64,000 nucleotides of DNA from Nocardia cyriacigeorgica GUH-2. Lineage in GTDB: Bacteria > Actinomycetota > Actinomycetes > Mycobacteriales > Mycobacteriaceae. The stretch covers positions 2,790,001 through 2,854,000 of the forward strand of contig NC_016887.1 of the NCBI RefSeq assembly GCF_000284035.1, written 5' to 3'. Both the position numbers and the translations under genes were made by a program. The notes beneath the pieces are model-generated. The model saw nothing but the letters and a program-made list of their open reading frames with translations. It was not told where the DNA came from and searched no databases. Positions 63,178 through 64,000 of the stretch are shown piece after piece; position 1 is the first letter of the stretch; every line of letters begins with the position of its first letter.

Positions 63178-63376
63178 GTCGTAGCTGGGGATCAGCTCGA
63201 AGACGGGCGTGTCACGGGCAAAACGGCCACAAAACGGTCACACACAGAGATGTTTGACCGTGGTCGGTGAGAAGGTCTGACCAGCGGGTGTTCGGCTCTT
63301 CCGAAAGCTGTGCGACGGGCGTGCAGTTGATGCGCGCGTTGAGCCCTTCCGACAGTTCCGCAGTCCTGCGGTCCGG

Positions 63377-64000
63377 TCAGTCATGGGCCGACGGGAGGTT
63401 TGCGGCGAGGCCTTCGACGATGTCGCGGACGGCCTTCTCCGTGTCGTAGCGTGCCACCGCTGCCGTCCAGTGCGGCACCACGGCGAGCGCCGCCGGGAAG
63501 CTGTCGAGCAGATCGGGGGCGGCGGAATCGGTCCAGTGTGGCCGCGTTTGGCCGCGGGCGGCGGCGTCGGCGCGCTCATCCGCGGCCCGGCGGGCGGTGA
63601 GTTCGCCGAGGGTGAAGCGCCAGAGCACCGAATACCAGTAGATCGCTTGCTCGTCGGTGGCGCCGAGCGCCCTGGCGCAGCCGACGAACTCGTCGAGAAT
63701 CCACATCGCTGCCCGGCCGTAGGTTTCCCCGGTGAGCAGAATGTCGACCACCCACGGTAGTTCGCGCAGGGTGTCGATGAGGTAGACGACGATGGCGACC
63801 AGCCGGTCTCGGGGATCGGCGGGGAGTCGCGGCTGCCGCAGGTCGTCGGCGCGGGCATTGAGGACAGCGAAGAACAACGCGCCTTTGGTGGGGAAGTGGT
63901 GGTAGATCGCCGCCGTGCTGACGCCGAGCCGCCCGGCGAGCCGCCGCATGCTGAAAGCGCCCGCGCCCTCGGTGGCGAGCATGTCGTCGGTGGCGGCAAG
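63377..64000 (-). CDS. TetR-family regulator, 5' end beyond the window
   Basis: The frame is open to base 64000, so the N-terminus is outside the window; 207 residues are visible. The helix-turn-helix starts right at the window edge: MLATEGAGAFSMRRLAGRLG, then VSTAAIYHHFPTKGALF. The C-terminal ligand-binding helices follow. Target genes and effector are unknown. It converges on glcB, and the two are separated by the glcB terminator and a 200-bp stretch without other signals. Confidence 0.87.
   Translation of the reverse strand, partial: LAATDDMLATEGAGAFSMRRLAGRLGVSTAAIYHHFPTKGALFFAVLNARADDLRQPRLPADPRDRLVAIVVYLIDTLRELPWVVDILLTGETYGRAAMWILDEFVGCARALGATDEQAIYWYSVLWRFTLGELTARRAADERADAAARGQTRPHWTDSAAPDLLDSFPAALAVVPHWTAAVARYDTEKAVRDIVEGLAANLPSAHD

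Overview
The window is high-GC, gene-dense DNA from a mycolic-acid actinomycete, most likely Nocardia or a close relative (inference). The evidence is a CysN-CysC fusion, an AcrA1-type acyl-CoA reductase, a cutinase, WhiB and GarA, and a pgsA2 / gcvH / garA / ftsR / DUF151 / MerR / gcvP block that follows the order of the Mycobacterium tuberculosis Rv1822-Rv1832 region. GTG and TTG starts, 1-4 base overlaps (ATGA, TGATG) and starts without a Shine-Dalgarno are common. I see no tRNA, rRNA, insertion sequence, prophage or CRISPR array.

Layout. 1-5.1 kb: the end of narG, then narH, narJ and narI (membrane nitrate reductase). 5.1-10.5 kb, opposite strand: a GntR/UTRA regulator, an AprB-like ferredoxin, a lipoprotein solute-binding protein with a NosL-like tail, and an AprA/fumarate-reductase-like flavoprotein fused to HEAT repeats. 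10.6-13.1 kb: a QsdR-type TetR regulator and a long acyl-CoA dehydrogenase, each with a matching 24-bp dyad at its 5' end. 13.2-13.7 kb: a frameshifted dihydrofolate-reductase-like gene. 13.9-21.6 kb: a sulfate-activation and sulfotransfer region (cysNC, cysD, an IclR regulator, then a divergent DUF1214 gene, an SDR and a PAPS sulfotransferase), followed by a thioesterase. The 10-mer AGAACACGTT lies in front of cysD, the IclR gene and the thioesterase. 21.7-25.4 kb: a TetR gene, two SRPBCC-like genes, a P450 and a DinB protein.

25.4-30.1 kb: a GntR-ABC ATPase pair divergent from leuA, which has a leucine-rich leader peptide and an attenuator, then two DinB/maleylpyruvate-isomerase-type genes. 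30.2-37.3 kb: a long inverted repeat, thioredoxin, methyltransferase, Ser/Thr kinase, IclR regulator, cutinase and AcrA-type reductase. 37.5-45.3 kb: heme oxygenase, ThrE exporter, acyl-CoA oxidase-like protein, PAP2 phosphatase, NERD membrane protein and DUF2252 protein. 45.4-52.8 kb: CDP-alcohol phosphotransferase and the glycine-cleavage/GarA block, ending in a tandem glycine riboswitch ahead of gcvP. 53-64 kb: TetR with a virginiamycin-B-lyase-like gene, a VWA protein, WhiB, an HNH protein, a probable 36-residue protein, a DM13 protein with two acyl-CoA dehydrogenases, malate synthase G, and a TetR gene cut by the window end.

The least-explained parts are the AprA/AprB-like flavoprotein system at 5-10 kb and the apparent co-regulation of PAPS synthesis with a sulfotransferase operon at 14-21.6 kb. 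Functions are assigned by recognising motifs and families; no database search was run.
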